Source of the DNA: an uncultured Bacteroidales bacterium
GTDB taxonomy: Bacteria > Bacteroidota > Bacteroidia > Bacteroidales > P3
Length of the DNA: 22,916 nt
Assembly (NCBI GenBank): GCA_947174375.1
Contig: CAMWIS010000008.1
Coordinates: forward strand, 1 to 22,916
Reading direction: 5' to 3'
Part shown: in pieces, positions 16,018-22,773 of the stretch
Numbering within the stretch: the first letter of the stretch is position 1
Layout: the number at the start of each line of letters is the position of its first letter
Notes under the pieces: generated by a model
What the model saw: the letters and a program-made list of their open reading frames with translations, nothing else
The model's database searches: none
What the model was told of the DNA's origin: nothing
Program-made: the position numbers and the translations under genes

Positions 16018-16038
16018 CGTCGGGTCACCCGAAAAAAA
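16018..16038 (+). repeat. Dispersed palindromic repeat, copy 1 (intergenic)
   Basis: The core CGTCGGGTCACCCG followed by seven A residues starts 12 bases after the hmuV stop. The core folds as TCGGG-TCA-CCCGA. The same 14-base core recurs exactly at 19122 and 19901 inside genes. The stem is followed by A, not T, on the plus strand, so it is not a rightward intrinsic terminator. Confidence 0.65.
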
Positions 16039-16040
16039 CT

Positions 16041-16048
16041 TATATTTG
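16041..16048 (+). promoter_or_regulatory. Promoter of the haemerythrin/regulator pair
   Basis: TATATTTG is an exact TAnnTTTG -7 element, 20 bases before the ATG at 16068. The -33 position falls inside repeat copy 1, and no TTTG is visible there. The element separates this two-gene unit from the hmu operon, although read-through from hmuV remains possible. Confidence 0.55.
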
Positions 16049-16067
16049 CATGGTAAAATGACGGCTT

Positions 16068-16820
16068 ATGTATAACGTCGGATTGTATAAGAAAGAAGAC
16101 GAGATGGGGGCGTTGATTTGCGAGAATTATGCCATGCTGCTGATTCTAAGCATCTTCGATATTCCTATCGGCTTCGGCGAAAAGACGGTGGAGGCGGTTT
16201 GCCGCGAACGGGGCGTAGATCCCGACACGTTTTTGGCCATCGTCAACCTGTTTGTGAATGAAGAACAGCCGTCGGAGGCGGTCAAGGGGGCTATTTCGAT
16301 TCCTGCGCTGACCGATTTCCTGCGGCATTCGCACGTCTATTTCCTCGAATACCGTTTGCCGGCCATCCGCCGCAAATTGGTCGAAATCATGGAGGGCGAG
16401 CTGTTGGCCGAACCCGAAGCCGGACGGCCCAAGGGCGACGACGGGCAAGACCGCCGGCATATCGCGCGGCTGATGATGCGCTTCTACGACGAATACGTGG
16501 ATGAGGTGCGCAAGCACATGAACTACGAGGACGAAATCGTGTTCCCGTATGTGGAAACGCTGTTGAAGGCGAAGGGCCGTCCCGTGGGCTACGAAATCGC
16601 CATCTTCTCGAAGCACCACGACCATGTGGAAAACAAGCTGACGGAATTCAAGAATCTCATCATCAAATATTATCCGGCGCAAAGCAGCGTCAAAATCAAC
16701 AGCCTGCTTTACGACATCTTCAACTGCGCTTCCGACCTGCGCCTGCACAACGCCGTGGAAAACGAACTGTATGTGCCGGCCATCCGGATACAGGAAAGTC
16801 TGAGAACCTCCAAAGCCTGA
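16068..16820 (+). CDS. Haemerythrin-domain (RIC/YtfE-like) diiron protein
   Basis: A 250-residue four-helix diiron protein. The iron-ligand pattern of the RIC family (YtfE/ScdA, repair of iron centres) is visible: H87/H89, H150xxxE154, H183/H184/H186 and H227xxxE231. Spacings resemble YtfE except for a longer first linker, which holds an acidic-basic stretch around 116-130. The N-terminal 30-60 segment (DIPIGFGEKTVEAVC) looks like the ScdA_N domain, but it lacks that domain's cysteine pair. Family members bind O2 or nitric oxide, or donate iron to damaged Fe-S clusters. It lies 63 bases after hmuV with its own promoter, and the LuxR-type gene follows after 4 bases, so the pair is cotranscribed. 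Whether it works as a sensor or a repair protein cannot be told. Confidence 0.88.
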   Translation: MYNVGLYKKEDEMGALICENYAMLLILSIFDIPIGFGEKTVEAVCRERGVDPDTFLAIVNLFVNEEQPSEAVKGAISIPALTDFLRHSHVYFLEYRLPAIRRKLVEIMEGELLAEPEAGRPKGDDGQDRRHIARLMMRFYDEYVDEVRKHMNYEDEIVFPYVETLLKAKGRPVGYEIAIFSKHHDHVENKLTEFKNLIIKYYPAQSSVKINSLLYDIFNCASDLRLHNAVENELYVPAIRIQESLRTSKA

Positions 16821-16824
16821 ACCT

Positions 16825-17418
16825 ATGAATACGCGATTACAAGCGGTGGTAGCCGAATCGTCGGTCATTGTCCGGAGCGGGCTCATGGCGGTGTTGAAGC
16901 GGATGAGCGACCTGCGCATGGAGGTTTCCGAAATCACGGACATGGCCCTGTTGCCGGTGCAACTCAAACGGCAGAAGCCGGATTTGCTGATTATCAACCC
17001 TAACTGGTTAGGGCTGCAACGGCCCGACAGCCTGTTGCAGGAGGCGGGTTGCCCGTCTTGCCGGACCGTGGCCTTGCAGACGGTGTTGGGCGATAGGCAG
17101 GTGTTGCAGCATTACGATACGGCCGTCTCGATTTACGACAGCGCCGAAACCATCAAGGAGAAACTGGAAGCGGTGTTGCGGACGGAAGAAAAGCCGGAGG
17201 CGGCGCAGATGCTGAGCCCGCGCGAGAAAGACATCATCATCGGCGTGGTCAAGGGGTGGACGAACAAGCAAATCGCCGACAAACTGAATATCTCCACGCA
17301 TACGGTCATGACGCACCGCAAGAACATCGCCGGCAAGTTGCAGATTCACAGCCCGGCGGGTCTGACCATCTACGCCATCGTGCACAAACTCGTCGAAATC
17401 GGCGAGGTGCAGCCTTAG
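16825..17418 (+). CDS. LuxR-family regulator with degenerate receiver domain
   Basis: A 197-residue DNA-binding protein. Residues 129-190 form a clear LuxR/NarL helix-turn-helix (LSPREKDII, then KGWTNKQIADKLNISTHTV, then THRKNIAGKL). The N-terminal 1-115 has the size and outline of a response-regulator receiver. At the phosphoacceptor position the sequence reads D-L-L-I-I-N58-P, so the aspartate is replaced by asparagine. No histidine kinase is nearby. A CPSC motif (C76-x-x-C79) lies in the receiver-like domain. The protein is therefore probably controlled by something other than phosphorylation. The upstream diiron gene, 4 bases away, is the natural candidate for a partner. Its stop overlaps the convergent phosphatase gene by four bases (17415-17418). 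Confidence 0.87.
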   Translation: MNTRLQAVVAESSVIVRSGLMAVLKRMSDLRMEVSEITDMALLPVQLKRQKPDLLIINPNWLGLQRPDSLLQEAGCPSCRTVALQTVLGDRQVLQHYDTAVSIYDSAETIKEKLEAVLRTEEKPEAAQMLSPREKDIIIGVVKGWTNKQIADKLNISTHTVMTHRKNIAGKLQIHSPAGLTIYAIVHKLVEIGEVQP

Positions 17419-18260
17419 GCCTTGGCGTCCAAGCCGTGCTGCTTGAGCAAATCCAAGAAGGGCGCGTGCAGCGGCCCGTTCGTCGCCACAATCTCTTTGT
17501 CGAACAAGTAGCGGCCGCCGCCCGAAAAGTCGGTGACGGTGCCGCCGGCCTGCTGTACGAGGAACAGCCCGGCCGCCACATCCCAGGGACGCAGCCCGTA
17601 TTCGTAGAACAGTTCGCAACGGCCGCAGGCCACATAGGCCAAGTCAAGGGCCGCGGAGCCTAAGCGGCGGATGCCGGCCGTGTGCAGCATCGTATATTCC
17701 AGCAGTTTCATATAGGCGGGCAGACGGCTGTAGTCGTAGTAGGGGAAGCCCGTGGCCAACAGCGCGTTGTCGAACGAAGCCATCGGGCTGACGCGGGCCT
17801 CGCGGCCGTTGCAGCGCGTGGGTTCGCCCGTGCAGGCGTAAAATAGCTCGCGCATGGGCACATGATAGATGACGCCCAATACGATGCCGCCCTCCGCCAG
17901 GGGCGCCGACGGGCCGGCGACCGAGGCTTGCTTGTCCAGGAGCGCGATGCTGATGGCATAGACCGGCACGCTGTGGATAAAGTTCGTGGTGCCGTCCAGC
18001 GGGTCGATAATCCACGTAAAGCGGTCGCCCTCCTTGCGCGTGCCTTCCTCGGCCAAAAAGCCGGCTTCGGGCAGGATGCGCGAAAGGCCCTCCGTGAGCC
18101 GTTGTTCGGACGTCTTGTCCACATAGCTTACATAATCGTGCGGCCCTTTGAATTCCACTTTGGCCGTATCGAACCGGCGGGCCTGTTCGTCGATGAAAGC
18201 GCCCACTTCGCGGCACAGGTCGCAGACCTGTTCGGTCATCCGTTTTAAGTCCATCGTCAT
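17415..18260 (-). CDS. Inositol-monophosphatase-family enzyme
   Basis: A 281-residue Mg2+- or Li+-sensitive phosphatase of the IMPase/SuhB superfamily. Metal-site motifs are all present: EEGT in the N-terminal third, WIIDPLDGTTNF with DPLDGTTN at 86-93, and the C-terminal GSAALDLAYVACGR and RPWDVAAG motifs with the third metal Asp. The likely substrate is an inositol or sugar phosphate; the related 3'-phosphoadenosine phosphatase CysQ cannot be excluded from sequence alone. ATG at 18260 is used, and a second ATG two codons later is equally possible. Upstream on the minus strand TACTTTTC (18329-18322) with TTTA 20 bases before it may be the promoter, overlapping that of the divergent transporter gene. 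Confidence 0.9.
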   Translation of the reverse strand: MTMDLKRMTEQVCDLCREVGAFIDEQARRFDTAKVEFKGPHDYVSYVDKTSEQRLTEGLSRILPEAGFLAEEGTRKEGDRFTWIIDPLDGTTNFIHSVPVYAISIALLDKQASVAGPSAPLAEGGIVLGVIYHVPMRELFYACTGEPTRCNGREARVSPMASFDNALLATGFPYYDYSRLPAYMKLLEYTMLHTAGIRRLGSAALDLAYVACGRCELFYEYGLRPWDVAAGLFLVQQAGGTVTDFSGGGRYLFDKEIVATNGPLHAPFLDLLKQHGLDAKA

Positions 18261-18330
18261 GGTATTTTTCCGAAGCGGAGAACCTCCCCGTTCGCGGCCG
18301 CGAAGTTACGGAAAATAAAGCGAAAAGTAG

Positions 18331-18338
18331 TACCTTTG
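18331..18338 (+). promoter_or_regulatory. Promoter of the YeiH-family transporter
   Basis: TACCTTTG is an exact TAnnTTTG -7 element, 25 bases before the ATG at 18364. TTAC about 20 bases upstream is a poor -33 match. The element overlaps a weaker leftward candidate for the phosphatase gene. Confidence 0.55.
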
Positions 18339-18363
18339 CATCCATCATTTAAAGCCCGTTATC

Positions 18364-19413
18364 ATGATAAGCGAACAAAGAGCCAATGTATTGCACGGCA
18401 TCCTGCTGATTGCGCTGTTCTCGTGCGCCGCCTTTTACATCGCGGAATTCGAATTCGTCAAACGGCTGTCGTTCAGCCCGCTCATCGTCGGCATCATCCT
18501 CGGTATGCTGTACGCCAACAGCCTGCGCAACCATCTGCCCGCCACCTGGGTGCCCGGTATCCAGTTCTGCACCAAACAGATTCTGCGCGCCGGCATCATC
18601 CTGTACGGCTTCCGGCTCACGTTCCAGAGCGTCGTGGCCATCGGCGGCCCGGCCATCCTGATAGACTGCATCGTCGTCACCGTCACGATATTTTTTGGCC
18701 TGCTCGTGGGCAAGCTGTTGAAGATGGACCGCGATTTGTCGCTGTTGACTTCGACCGGCAGCGCGATTTGCGGCGCGGCGGCCGTGTTGGGCGCCGAACC
18801 CGTGGTTAAGGGCGAACCGCACAAGACGGCCGTGGCCGTTTCCACCGTCGTCATCTTCGGCACGCTGTCGATGTTCATCTATCCGGTCTTGTACCGCGTG
18901 GGGCTGTTCGACCTGACGCCCGAGCAGATGGGGCTCTACACCGGGGCCACGTTGCACGAGGTGGCGCACGTGGTGGGGGCGGGCAACGCGATGGGCGCTG
19001 AAATCGCCGACCCGGCCATCATCGTCAAGATGATCCGCGTCATGCTGCTGGCGCCGGTCTTGGTCATCATGGGCTTCGCGCTGGCGCGGGGCGTCAAGGC
19101 GGTACCGGCCACGGCCACGCCCGTCGGGTCACCCGAAAAAACAAAAATCACGATTCCTTGGTTCGCGTTCGGATTCCTGCTTGTCATTGGCATCAACTCC
19201 CTGCTGCCCCAAAACCTCGTTTGGCTTGACACGCTCGTCAACGGCATCAACCAGCTCGACACGTTCATGCTCACGATGGCCATGACGGCCTTAGGGGCGG
19301 AAACCAGCTTCGACAAGTTCAAGAAAGCCGGCTTCAAACCGTTCCTACTGGCCTTTATCCTGTATATCTGGCTGATGGGCGGCGGCTACCTGCTGGCCAA
19401 ATATTTGGCGTAG
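18364..19413 (+). CDS. YeiH-family (UPF0324) membrane transporter, putative sulfate exporter family
   Basis: A 349-residue polytopic inner-membrane protein with about ten hydrophobic segments. The family pattern is recognisable: LSFSPLIVGIILGMLYAN, the re-entrant STGSAICGAAAV segment with its Cys, LHEVAHVVGAGNAMG, and AMTALGAETSF near the C-terminus. The family is annotated as putative sulfate exporters, but its substrate is not well established. The cytoplasmic loop around residues 244-262 carries a dispersed palindromic repeat (19113-19150) that encodes a Pro/Thr/Ala-rich stretch, with no sign of a broken frame. The gene is transcribed alone from its own promoter. A separate promoter for the recombinase gene starts right after its stop. 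Confidence 0.88.
   Translation: MISEQRANVLHGILLIALFSCAAFYIAEFEFVKRLSFSPLIVGIILGMLYANSLRNHLPATWVPGIQFCTKQILRAGIILYGFRLTFQSVVAIGGPAILIDCIVVTVTIFFGLLVGKLLKMDRDLSLLTSTGSAICGAAAVLGAEPVVKGEPHKTAVAVSTVVIFGTLSMFIYPVLYRVGLFDLTPEQMGLYTGATLHEVAHVVGAGNAMGAEIADPAIIVKMIRVMLLAPVLVIMGFALARGVKAVPATATPVGSPEKTKITIPWFAFGFLLVIGINSLLPQNLVWLDTLVNGINQLDTFMLTMAMTALGAETSFDKFKKAGFKPFLLAFILYIWLMGGGYLLAKYLA
19113..19150 (+). repeat. Dispersed palindromic repeat, copy 2 (inside the YeiH-family gene)
   Basis: The exact core CGTCGGGTCACCCG is at 19122-19135. It is extended on the left by GGCCACGCC and on the right by an A-rich run to ATCA. It reads in frame as T-P-V-G-S-P-E-K in a membrane-protein loop. Copy 3 matches it over about 35 bases with one missing base on the left and two on the right. 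Confidence 0.65.
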
Positions 19414-19425
19414 CGGGCGATTCCA

Positions 19426-19457
19426 TTTGGCTATGTGCTCAATTTTTACTACCTTTA
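19426..19457 (+). promoter_or_regulatory. Promoter of the recombinase/hpf/mnmE group
   Basis: TTTG at 19426-19429 and TACCTTTA at 19450-19457 are separated by 20 bases. This is close to the Bacteroidetes TTTG-N19/20-TAnnTTTG consensus, with one mismatch in the last base. The predicted transcript start is near 19462, which bears on the choice of start codon of the following gene. Confidence 0.6.
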
Positions 19458-19461
19458 TGGT

Positions 19462-20472
19462 ATGGAAAGCGACGGGCGACATAGCGGTATGCAGGATGGG
19501 GTGGCGCGGTTTTTGGACTATCTGAAAGCGGAAAAGCGCTATTCGCCATTGACCGTGGAGGCCTATCGCCGCGATTTGGCCGAGTTCTCGGCCTATGTTC
19601 AAGAGACTTTCGGGGATGAATCCTGGGCGGAGGCCGACCGGCTGCGTCTGCGCTCGTATGTGGCGTGGCTGGCGGAACGCAGGATGGCGCCTTACAGCAT
19701 CCGGCGCAAGGTGTCGGCGTTGCGGTCGTTCTTCCGTCACGAGATGAAGGCGGGGCGGCTGAAGTCCAACCCGGCCCTGCGGCTGCCGTTGCCCAAGGCG
19801 GGCAAACGGCTCGTCTTTTTCGTGGAGGAGGGCGGCATGGCGCAACTCACGCGGGAGGAAGCCGTCGGCGCGTCGGGGCAGCCCCTGGCGCCGGCCAGCC
19901 CGTCGGGTCACCCGGAAACCGCAATCAAAGCCAACGTCACGGGGCGGAAACCCAAGCGGAAAAGCCCGTTCGAGACCTATCGCGACTATCTGATTTTAGA
20001 GCTGTTTTACGGCACGGGGATGCGGTCGGCCGAACTGCTGTCGTTGCAAGACCGCAAGGTGGATGCGCGGCAGGCCGTGCTGACGGTGTTGGGCAAACGC
20101 AACAAGGAGCGGCAGATACCGCTGCACGCCTCGCTCTGTGAGGCCATAGCCGTTTACCGGCGGCTGCGCACCGAAGAAGTGGGCGCCTTGGCGGGCGAAA
20201 CGTTTTTTATGACGCTGTCGGGGCAACCGCTGTCGCGCTCGTATGTCTATCGCCTCGTGCACACGTGCCTGCGCAAATATACGACCATCGAGAAGTGCAG
20301 CCCGCACGTGCTGCGGCACACGTTCGCCACGCATCTGCTCAACGAGGGCGCCGACCTGAACGCCGTGCAGATGCTGTTGGGCCACAGTAGCCTGGCTTCG
20401 ACGCAGATTTACACGCACAACACAATCGAGAAACTGAAGAAGGCCTATGCGGAAGCGCATCCGAAGGCCTGA
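19462..20472 (+). CDS. xerC: Tyrosine recombinase, XerC/XerD type
   Basis: A site-specific recombinase of the XerC/D family, probably acting at dif to resolve chromosome dimers. The N-terminal SAM-like domain opens with FLDYLKAEKRYSPLTVEAYRRDL. The catalytic residues are complete: R188 (GTGMRSAEL), K212 (LGKRNKERQ), H282 and R285 (HVLRH), H308 (LGHSS) and nucleophile Y317 (QIYTH). XerC and XerD cannot be separated here. The linker between the domains (about 128-172) is unusually long and Pro/Ala/Lys-rich, and it contains repeat copy 3. A GTG at 19435 lies within the promoter and is rejected. ATG 19462 is at the predicted transcript start; ATG 19489, nine codons later, would leave a leader and may be the true start. 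Confidence 0.9.
   Translation: MESDGRHSGMQDGVARFLDYLKAEKRYSPLTVEAYRRDLAEFSAYVQETFGDESWAEADRLRLRSYVAWLAERRMAPYSIRRKVSALRSFFRHEMKAGRLKSNPALRLPLPKAGKRLVFFVEEGGMAQLTREEAVGASGQPLAPASPSGHPETAIKANVTGRKPKRKSPFETYRDYLILELFYGTGMRSAELLSLQDRKVDARQAVLTVLGKRNKERQIPLHASLCEAIAVYRRLRTEEVGALAGETFFMTLSGQPLSRSYVYRLVHTCLRKYTTIEKCSPHVLRHTFATHLLNEGADLNAVQMLLGHSSLASTQIYTHNTIEKLKKAYAEAHPKA
19893..19927 (+). repeat. Dispersed palindromic repeat, copy 3 (inside the recombinase gene)
   Basis: The exact core CGTCGGGTCACCCG is at 19901-19914. It is preceded by GGCCAGCC and followed by GAAACCGCAATCA, which aligns to the A-rich tail of copy 2. It is read here as S-P-S-G-H-P-E-T, one frame shifted relative to copy 2, and lies in the linker between the two recombinase domains. 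Confidence 0.65.
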
Positions 20473-20508
20473 AAACGGATATATAAACCCTTAAAAGAAA
20501 GGACAGTT

Positions 20509-20805
20509 ATGGAAATCATGGTGAATGCGGTCAAATTCAAAGCCGATGAGAAGTTGGTGGAATTTATCGAAAAGAAGATGAAGAAGGTGGCGACCTTCCT
20601 GCCGCAGGCGATGAAGGCGGAAGTGACGCTGAAGGTGGATAAAGACCAGTCCGAGATGAACAAGATAGGCGAAGTGCGCGTGTTGGCGAGCGGCGAGGAA
20701 CTGTTTGCCTCCAAGCAGTGCGACACGTTCGAAGAAGCCGTGGATCTGTGCCTGGACGCGCTCAAGAAACAAATCGAGAAACTGAAGGAACGCTACAACA
20801 AGTAA
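20509..20805 (+). CDS. hpf: Ribosome hibernation-promoting factor, short form (HPF/RaiA family)
   Basis: A 98-residue protein of the sigma-54-modulation/HPF family. It binds the small ribosomal subunit's decoding region in stationary phase and blocks translation. The beta-alpha-beta-beta-beta-alpha outline is visible: MVNAVKFKADEKLVEFIEKKM, then a helix rich in Lys, the strands AEVTLKVDKD and IGEVRVLAS, and the final helix FEEAVDLCLDALKKQIEKLK. It lacks the C-terminal dimerisation domain of long HPF, so it is a short form. A purine-rich AAAGAAAGGA about 6 bases before the ATG resembles a ribosome-binding site. It starts 36 bases after the recombinase gene, an order I have seen in Bacteroides. 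Its TAA overlaps the mnmE ATG (TAATG). Confidence 0.9.
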   Translation: MEIMVNAVKFKADEKLVEFIEKKMKKVATFLPQAMKAEVTLKVDKDQSEMNKIGEVRVLASGEELFASKQCDTFEEAVDLCLDALKKQIEKLKERYNK

Positions 20806-22229
20806 TGGAAGACAGCATTTGTGCCACCGCGACGCCGTCGGGCAGCGGTGGCATCAGTGTAGTCCGGGTCAGCGGCCCGCAGGCCGTAAAGATTGCGGAC
20901 AAGGTGGTGCGTTGCCGTCGCGGCGGCGTGGCCGACATGGCGTCGCACAGCGTCAGGTTCGCGGCCTTTGTGGCGGCGGGCGGCGCGGCGGAAGAGGTGT
21001 TGGACGAAGGCGTGGTGACGCTGTTCCGCGCGCCCCGTTCCTATACGGGCGAAGACGTCGTGGAGCTGGCCTGTCATGCGTCGCCCTATATCGTGCGGCG
21101 GCTGCTGTCGGCGCTGACCGACGCGGGCGCGCGCATGGCCGAGCCGGGCGAGTTCACGAAGCGCGCCTTCCTGAACGGCAAGATGGATTTGAGCCAGGCC
21201 GAGGCCGTGGCCGACCTCATCGCCTCCGAAAACAAGGCCTCCCACGACTTGGCGTGGCGGCAGCTGCGGGGAGGCGTCTCCGACGAGATGGCGGCCCTGC
21301 GCGCGCGGCTCGTCGAGTTCGCGGCCTTGGTGGAGTTGGAGTTGGATTTCAGCGAAGAGGACGTGGAGTTCGCCGATAGGCAGGCGCTGCGGGCGCTGTT
21401 GGACGAGGCGGGGGCGCGCGTGGCGGCCCTGCGGCGGACGTTCGCCACGGGTCTGGCGCTGAAAGAGGGCGTGCCGGTGGTGCTCATCGGGCGGCCCAAC
21501 GCCGGCAAATCGACGCTGCTGAACGCGCTGCTGCGCGAGGAGCGGGCGCTGGTGAGCGACATCCCGGGCACCACGCGCGACACGATAGAGGAAGTGTGGG
21601 AATGCGCGGGCGTGCGCTACCGTTTCATCGACACGGCGGGGTTGCGCGAGGGGCGGGACGAGGTGGAACGCATGGGCATCAGGCGCACGGTGGAGAAGAT
21701 GCGCACGGCGCGGGCGTGGCTCTACCTGTTCGATGCGGCGGCGATGACGTTGGACGAGGCGCGGGCGGAGGCGGCCGCGTGGCTGCGGCGGTTGGAACCC
21801 GGGGCTTCGGCGGCGACGGTTGCTGGCGGTTCGGCTTCGGTTGCTGCGATGTCGGAACCGCGTATCTTATTCGTAGCAAACAAGGTGGATGCGGCGGGAC
21901 GGGCGGCCGGCCGCGACGCGGACACCGTCTATCTGTCGGCGCGGGAGCGGCAGGGAATAGACCTGTTGGAAGGTGCCCTGCGGGAGCTGTTGCCGCCCAT
22001 GCCCGACGGCGATACCGTCATATTGACCAACGCCCGCCACTACGAGGTGCTGGGCCGCCTGGCCGACACCCTCGACCGCGTCTTGGCCGGCCTGAACGCC
22101 AACCTGAGCGGCGACCTGTTGGCGCAAGACATCCGCGAAGCCCTCCGCCACATCGGCGAAATCACCGGCGAGGTCTATCCCGACGAACTGCTGGGAACGA
22201 TATTCGGACGGTTTTGTATTGGGAAGTGA
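20805..22229 (+). CDS. mnmE: tRNA modification GTPase MnmE
   Basis: With MnmG, MnmE installs the carboxymethylaminomethyl group on wobble uridine 34 of certain tRNAs. It has 474 residues. The N-terminal formyl-THF-binding domain opens with ICATATPSGSGGISVVRVSG. An alpha-helical domain follows, with the GTPase inserted in it: P-loop GRPNAGKS at 229-236, IPGTTRDTI, DTAGLRE and NKVD. The C-terminus is FCIGK with the conserved Cys471. The frame is open upstream into hpf, but MEDSICATATP is the normal family start and ATG 20805 overlaps the hpf stop. An Ala/Gly/Ser-rich insertion sits in the GTPase domain just before NKVD (about 21794-21859). The gene lies at the edge of the AT-rich tail. Confidence 0.97.
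   Translation: MEDSICATATPSGSGGISVVRVSGPQAVKIADKVVRCRRGGVADMASHSVRFAAFVAAGGAAEEVLDEGVVTLFRAPRSYTGEDVVELACHASPYIVRRLLSALTDAGARMAEPGEFTKRAFLNGKMDLSQAEAVADLIASENKASHDLAWRQLRGGVSDEMAALRARLVEFAALVELELDFSEEDVEFADRQALRALLDEAGARVAALRRTFATGLALKEGVPVVLIGRPNAGKSTLLNALLREERALVSDIPGTTRDTIEEVWECAGVRYRFIDTAGLREGRDEVERMGIRRTVEKMRTARAWLYLFDAAAMTLDEARAEAAAWLRRLEPGASAATVAGGSASVAAMSEPRILFVANKVDAAGRAAGRDADTVYLSARERQGIDLLEGALRELLPPMPDGDTVILTNARHYEVLGRLADTLDRVLAGLNANLSGDLLAQDIREALRHIGEITGEVYPDELLGTIFGRFCIGK
21794..21859 (+). repeat. Low-complexity insertion with short direct repeats inside mnmE
   Basis: GGAACC occurs at 21794-21799 and again exactly 60 bases later at 21854-21859. Between them CGGTTGCTG occurs at 21817-21825 and 21838-21846 (period 21). 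The segment encodes about 20 Ala/Gly/Ser-rich residues between the G3 and G4 motifs, where MnmE proteins normally have a short connection. The frame is kept. Confidence 0.5.
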
Positions 22230-22238
22230 GGGTATAAT

Positions 22239-22268
22239 ATGAAAAACAATAAGCCAAACGATATATGA
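22239..22268 (+). CDS. Possible 9-residue leader peptide
   Basis: ATG at 22239 opens a nine-codon frame (MKNNKPNDI) whose TGA overlaps the ATG of the next gene (ATGA at 22265-22268). A TATAAT-like string is just upstream at 22233-22238. Such an arrangement could couple translation of the downstream gene to the peptide, but in AT-rich sequence a short frame like this can arise by chance. Confidence 0.2.
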   Translation: MKNNKPNDI

Positions 22269-22693
22269 AATTTGGTTTCAGAACACCATCGTTCAAACGC
22301 AGTTTGTCTGCGATGACAAAAGGGGCGGCTAAACGTGCGTTGATGCGTGAGATTGTGCCCAACTATGGTAAGCGTGGTATGGGTTGGGCAAATCCTAAAA
22401 AGGCAGCCTATAACAGAGTATATAATATGACAACAGCAAGTCCTATTGATATACTTACTAATAAAGAGGAACATAAGAAATCTGCACAAAATGTAAAGAA
22501 AGAACCATTCAAGAGCAGGACAACTAAACGTAAAGATTTTTGGCAAAGGGCACTTCCTGCAATTGGATTTATTGCCGGAATAGCAATTATTTTGTGGTTA
22601 CTAGGTGTATCATTTGATGTGATCTTTATGATTTGTATGGGAGGGCTACTCTCGTTAGGGCTTCTTCTCAAAGACATACTTGATGGTAAGTAG
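22265..22693 (+). CDS. Small membrane protein of unknown function
   Basis: A 142-residue protein I cannot place in a named family. The N-terminal half is very basic, with a motif of the form KFGFRTPS...KRGMGWANPKKAAYNRVYNMTT (residues 1-56). I have the impression of similar N-termini on uncharacterised Firmicutes and Bacteroidetes proteins, but cannot confirm it. A Lys-rich linker follows, then two hydrophobic segments at about 96-114 and 117-135 with a very short turn, and a charged DILDGK end. It could be an inner-membrane protein with a cytoplasmic nucleic-acid- or lipid-binding head. Base and codon use (TTT, AAA, ATA, AGA) are clearly more AT-rich than in every preceding gene, suggesting recent arrival. 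Confidence 0.7.
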   Translation: MKFGFRTPSFKRSLSAMTKGAAKRALMREIVPNYGKRGMGWANPKKAAYNRVYNMTTASPIDILTNKEEHKKSAQNVKKEPFKSRTTKRKDFWQRALPAIGFIAGIAIILWLLGVSFDVIFMICMGGLLSLGLLLKDILDGK

Positions 22694-22718
22694 GAATCCC
22701 TGTTTCGCCAAGAAAGAC

Positions 22719-22726
22719 TATATTTG
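22719..22726 (+). promoter_or_regulatory. Promoter of the partial exported-protein gene
   Basis: TATATTTG is an exact TAnnTTTG -7 element in the 68-base gap after the small membrane protein gene, 36-48 bases before the candidate ATGs. No clear -33 element is seen. Despite its different base composition, this tail uses the host-type promoter. Confidence 0.5.
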
Positions 22727-22773
22727 TTAATCCGAAATTTGCAATGTTATAACTGAATCAAATGCAACTCAAG

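Noticed and set aside
16020..16038. Intrinsic terminator after hmuV
   Set aside because: The stem TCGGG-TCA-CCCGA is followed by A residues on the plus strand, and the same sequence occurs inside two genes, so it is treated as a repeat. On the minus strand the T run precedes the stem, so it does not work there either.
20718..20804. N-terminal extension of mnmE
   Set aside because: It lies fully inside hpf in another frame, and the MnmE family begins at MEDSICATATP.
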